NCBI GenBank assembly: GCA_007122565.1
Contig: SKTJ01000013.1
Coordinates: forward strand, 1 to 6,101
From: Syntrophomonadaceae bacterium
Lineage (GTDB): Bacteria; Bacillota; Dethiobacteria; DTU022; UBA8154
Direction: 5' to 3'
DNA length: 6,101 bases
In this document: positions 4,489 through 6,101 of the stretch, piece after piece
Position numbering within the stretch: position 1 is the stretch's first letter
Layout of the letters: every line of letters begins with the position of its first letter
Notes under the pieces: generated by a model
The model's input: only the letters and a program-made list of their open reading frames with translations
Databases searched by the model: none
What the model was told of the DNA's origin: nothing
Translations under genes and position numbers: made by a program

Positions 4489-6101
4489 GTGATATTGAAA
4501 AAACGTTTTACTATCAAAGGTGAAGTTTTTTATTTAGGGCTTCTGTCTTCCTTGTTAATCCTATTGGTTTTTGGTTTTTTGATGTTCACAAGCCTGTTTA
4601 ATATAAGCATAGATAATGCAAAACAGTCCATCAAGGAAACCAATATGCAAATCAGCGTATTTACCGAGGGGTATTTTACTGAAGTAACCAATACCTTAAA
4701 AGCGCTGTCAAACAACCTGGATATCCGAAGCGCCATGGGCGGCGATGAGCAGATAAAACAAAAAGCATTGGCGACATACTTAGATTTTTATACGACGAAC
4801 AAAAACATTGCGTATATCTATTCAGGCTATGAAAACGGGCTTCTATTAATCAATGACTATACACCTCCGGCAGGCTACGACCCCGCCAGCAGGCCCTGGT
4901 ACGTGGCAGCAATGGAAAAAAGCCCGGAAATATCCATCGGGCTGCCCTATCAAGAAGCAAACACAAATGAATGGCTTATTTCACAATCCAAAGTACTGCT
5001 GGATTTAAAGGGAAAGCCCGTAGGTGTTATTGCCCTTGATGTTTCTCTTGAAAGTCTTATCGAGTTGTTGCATGAAAGACACATGTTTAAATCCCAGCGC
5101 AGTTATGTCATCGACCGGGAAGGGAAAATTATCATTCACCCCGACGAACAAATGATTGGTCGGATAGTAGCAGAAGAAGTTAATAACATCATACCTGACA
5201 GGCAAGGCGAGCTGACATACACCATTGATAACACGAAAAAGTGGGCCTTTTTTAACACCATTGACTCGACGGACTGGGTTCTCATAACAGATGTTAAGCG
5301 CTCGGAAGTATTAAACCCTGTAATTACACGCTTACTTCTTTACAGTTTCAGTATTGTGCTGCTGTCTGCAGTGCTGGGTACGCTGCAAAGCAAAATATTT
5401 GGCAAACGATTTGCGGAACCCTTAACTGAACTGGGTAAACGTATTTCCGACATAACGGCTGGCAGATCCATTGATGATACAACGTACAGGTATTCCAACC
5501 ATGAAATCGCGAAGATCGCAAACAATATTGAGCAGCTTGCGGAACATTCGCTAAACAAAAAAGCCAATGAGTTAAAAACAATCATTGAATCAACCCAGGA
5601 AGGCATTTTAGTTGTAAACGATAAACAAGAGGTCATCTATATAAACTCCCGTTTTCAGGAAATGTGGAACATTTCACAAGAAGTGCTGGATTCAGGAGTG
5701 AATCAAATACTCACTCATGCCATTGTTGACCAACTGGTGGATCCCACCGGTTTCCTGGAAAAAGTGCAAAAAATAAATGTCTCAGACAAAGAGGCCATGG
5801 ACACCATTCATTTTAAGGATGGTCGGGTTTTCGAATGCTTTTCCTGCCCCCTTATTGACAACGCACAGATTGTCGGCAGAGTGTGGAGTTTTCGTGATAT
5901 CACTGAACGTAAGCAGTCTGAGCAAAAAATTTATGAATATACCAGAGAGCTGGAGTATAAGGGTATGGAGCTGGAGCGGATCTATCAGCAGTTGAACAAA
6001 GAAATAGATAAAGCTCGATATATTCACGAGCGAACCCTGCCAAAAACCCTTCCTAAAATCCAGGGCATCTCCTTTTCGGCCCACTATCAGCCTGCCAAAA
6101 G
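4489..6101 (+). CDS. Membrane sensor serine phosphatase: dCache-HAMP-PAS-PP2C/SpoIIE (RsbU-like), partial at the right edge
   Basis: The first 537 residues of a modular receptor, starting at GTG. Transmembrane helix 1 is at about 12-34 and helix 2 at about 281-298; they flank an extracytoplasmic dCache domain (about 38-278). That domain carries Tyr130, Arg135, Trp137 and Tyr138 (GYDPASRPWY), Tyr154, and Asp184 (IALDVSLESL), resembling the amino-acid-binding dCache motif, with Glu156 where Asp is usual. A HAMP-like linker follows (about 300-355, AEPLTEL), then a PAS domain (about 360-473) with LVVNDKQEVIYINSRFQEMW and the closing FRDITERKQSE. A coiled-coil helix (about 474-510) leads into the start of a PP2C-type phosphatase, IHERTLPKTLPK and FSAHYQPAK, as in RsbU/SpoIIE proteins, where a GGDFYD metal motif normally follows just beyond the edge. 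Such proteins dephosphorylate anti-anti-sigma-factor (STAS) proteins in partner-switching pathways. A different C-terminal output is unlikely given the linker motif. It is a separate unit from the glycogen operon. Confidence 0.9.
   Translation, partial: MILKKRFTIKGEVFYLGLLSSLLILLVFGFLMFTSLFNISIDNAKQSIKETNMQISVFTEGYFTEVTNTLKALSNNLDIRSAMGGDEQIKQKALATYLDFYTTNKNIAYIYSGYENGLLLINDYTPPAGYDPASRPWYVAAMEKSPEISIGLPYQEANTNEWLISQSKVLLDLKGKPVGVIALDVSLESLIELLHERHMFKSQRSYVIDREGKIIIHPDEQMIGRIVAEEVNNIIPDRQGELTYTIDNTKKWAFFNTIDSTDWVLITDVKRSEVLNPVITRLLLYSFSIVLLSAVLGTLQSKIFGKRFAEPLTELGKRISDITAGRSIDDTTYRYSNHEIAKIANNIEQLAEHSLNKKANELKTIIESTQEGILVVNDKQEVIYINSRFQEMWNISQEVLDSGVNQILTHAIVDQLVDPTGFLEKVQKINVSDKEAMDTIHFKDGRVFECFSCPLIDNAQIVGRVWSFRDITERKQSEQKIYEYTRELEYKGMELERIYQQLNKEIDKARYIHERTLPKTLPKIQGISFSAHYQPAK

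Noticed and set aside
1..6101. CRISPR array, tRNA/rRNA genes, insertion sequence or phage attachment site
   Set aside because: No regularly spaced long repeats, no structural RNA signatures, no transposase sequence and no terminal inverted repeats were seen, including around the amidase remnant.

Overview
The window reads as ordinary chromosome of an anaerobic, Clostridia-like member of the Bacillota. This rests on strong AGGAGG-type ribosome binding sites, a Bacillus/Clostridium-style GlgC, moderate-to-low GC with A/T-rich spacers, and large modular sensor proteins. The lineage is an inference from gene style; no marker gene is present to fix it.

Layout. Positions 1-448 (minus strand) hold the N-terminal half of a membrane sensor protein: four predicted membrane helices, then the start of a PAS domain. 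A 325-base divergent spacer follows. It carries a consensus -10 box for the rightward genes and short direct repeats spaced 21 bases apart. Positions 774-3933 (plus strand) form a tight cluster: glgC (ADP-glucose pyrophosphorylase), glgA (ADP-glucose glycogen synthase) and a single-domain UspA-type stress protein. Directly after it lies a decayed piece of an amidase-signature enzyme (about 3940-4279), which keeps two separated parts of the C-terminal half joined out of frame. A strong intrinsic terminator at 4333-4361 closes the unit. From 4489 to the right edge runs a new plus-strand gene for a membrane sensor with dCache, HAMP-like and PAS domains that enters a PP2C/SpoIIE-type phosphatase domain where the window ends.

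How the parts work together. GlgC makes ADP-glucose from glucose-1-phosphate and ATP, and GlgA adds its glucose to an alpha-1,4-glucan, so the core is the committed route to glycogen storage. The co-transcribed Usp protein may tie storage to energy or stress state (inference). The two flanking sensors are separate transcription units with no demonstrated link to glycogen. Branching enzyme and phosphorylase genes are not in this window.

I found no evidence for a wholly new system. The points most worth a second look are the deleted and frameshifted amidase remnant, a His in GlgA where the catalytic Arg is expected, and a near-complete amino-acid-binding motif in the dCache sensor, with Glu in place of one Asp.
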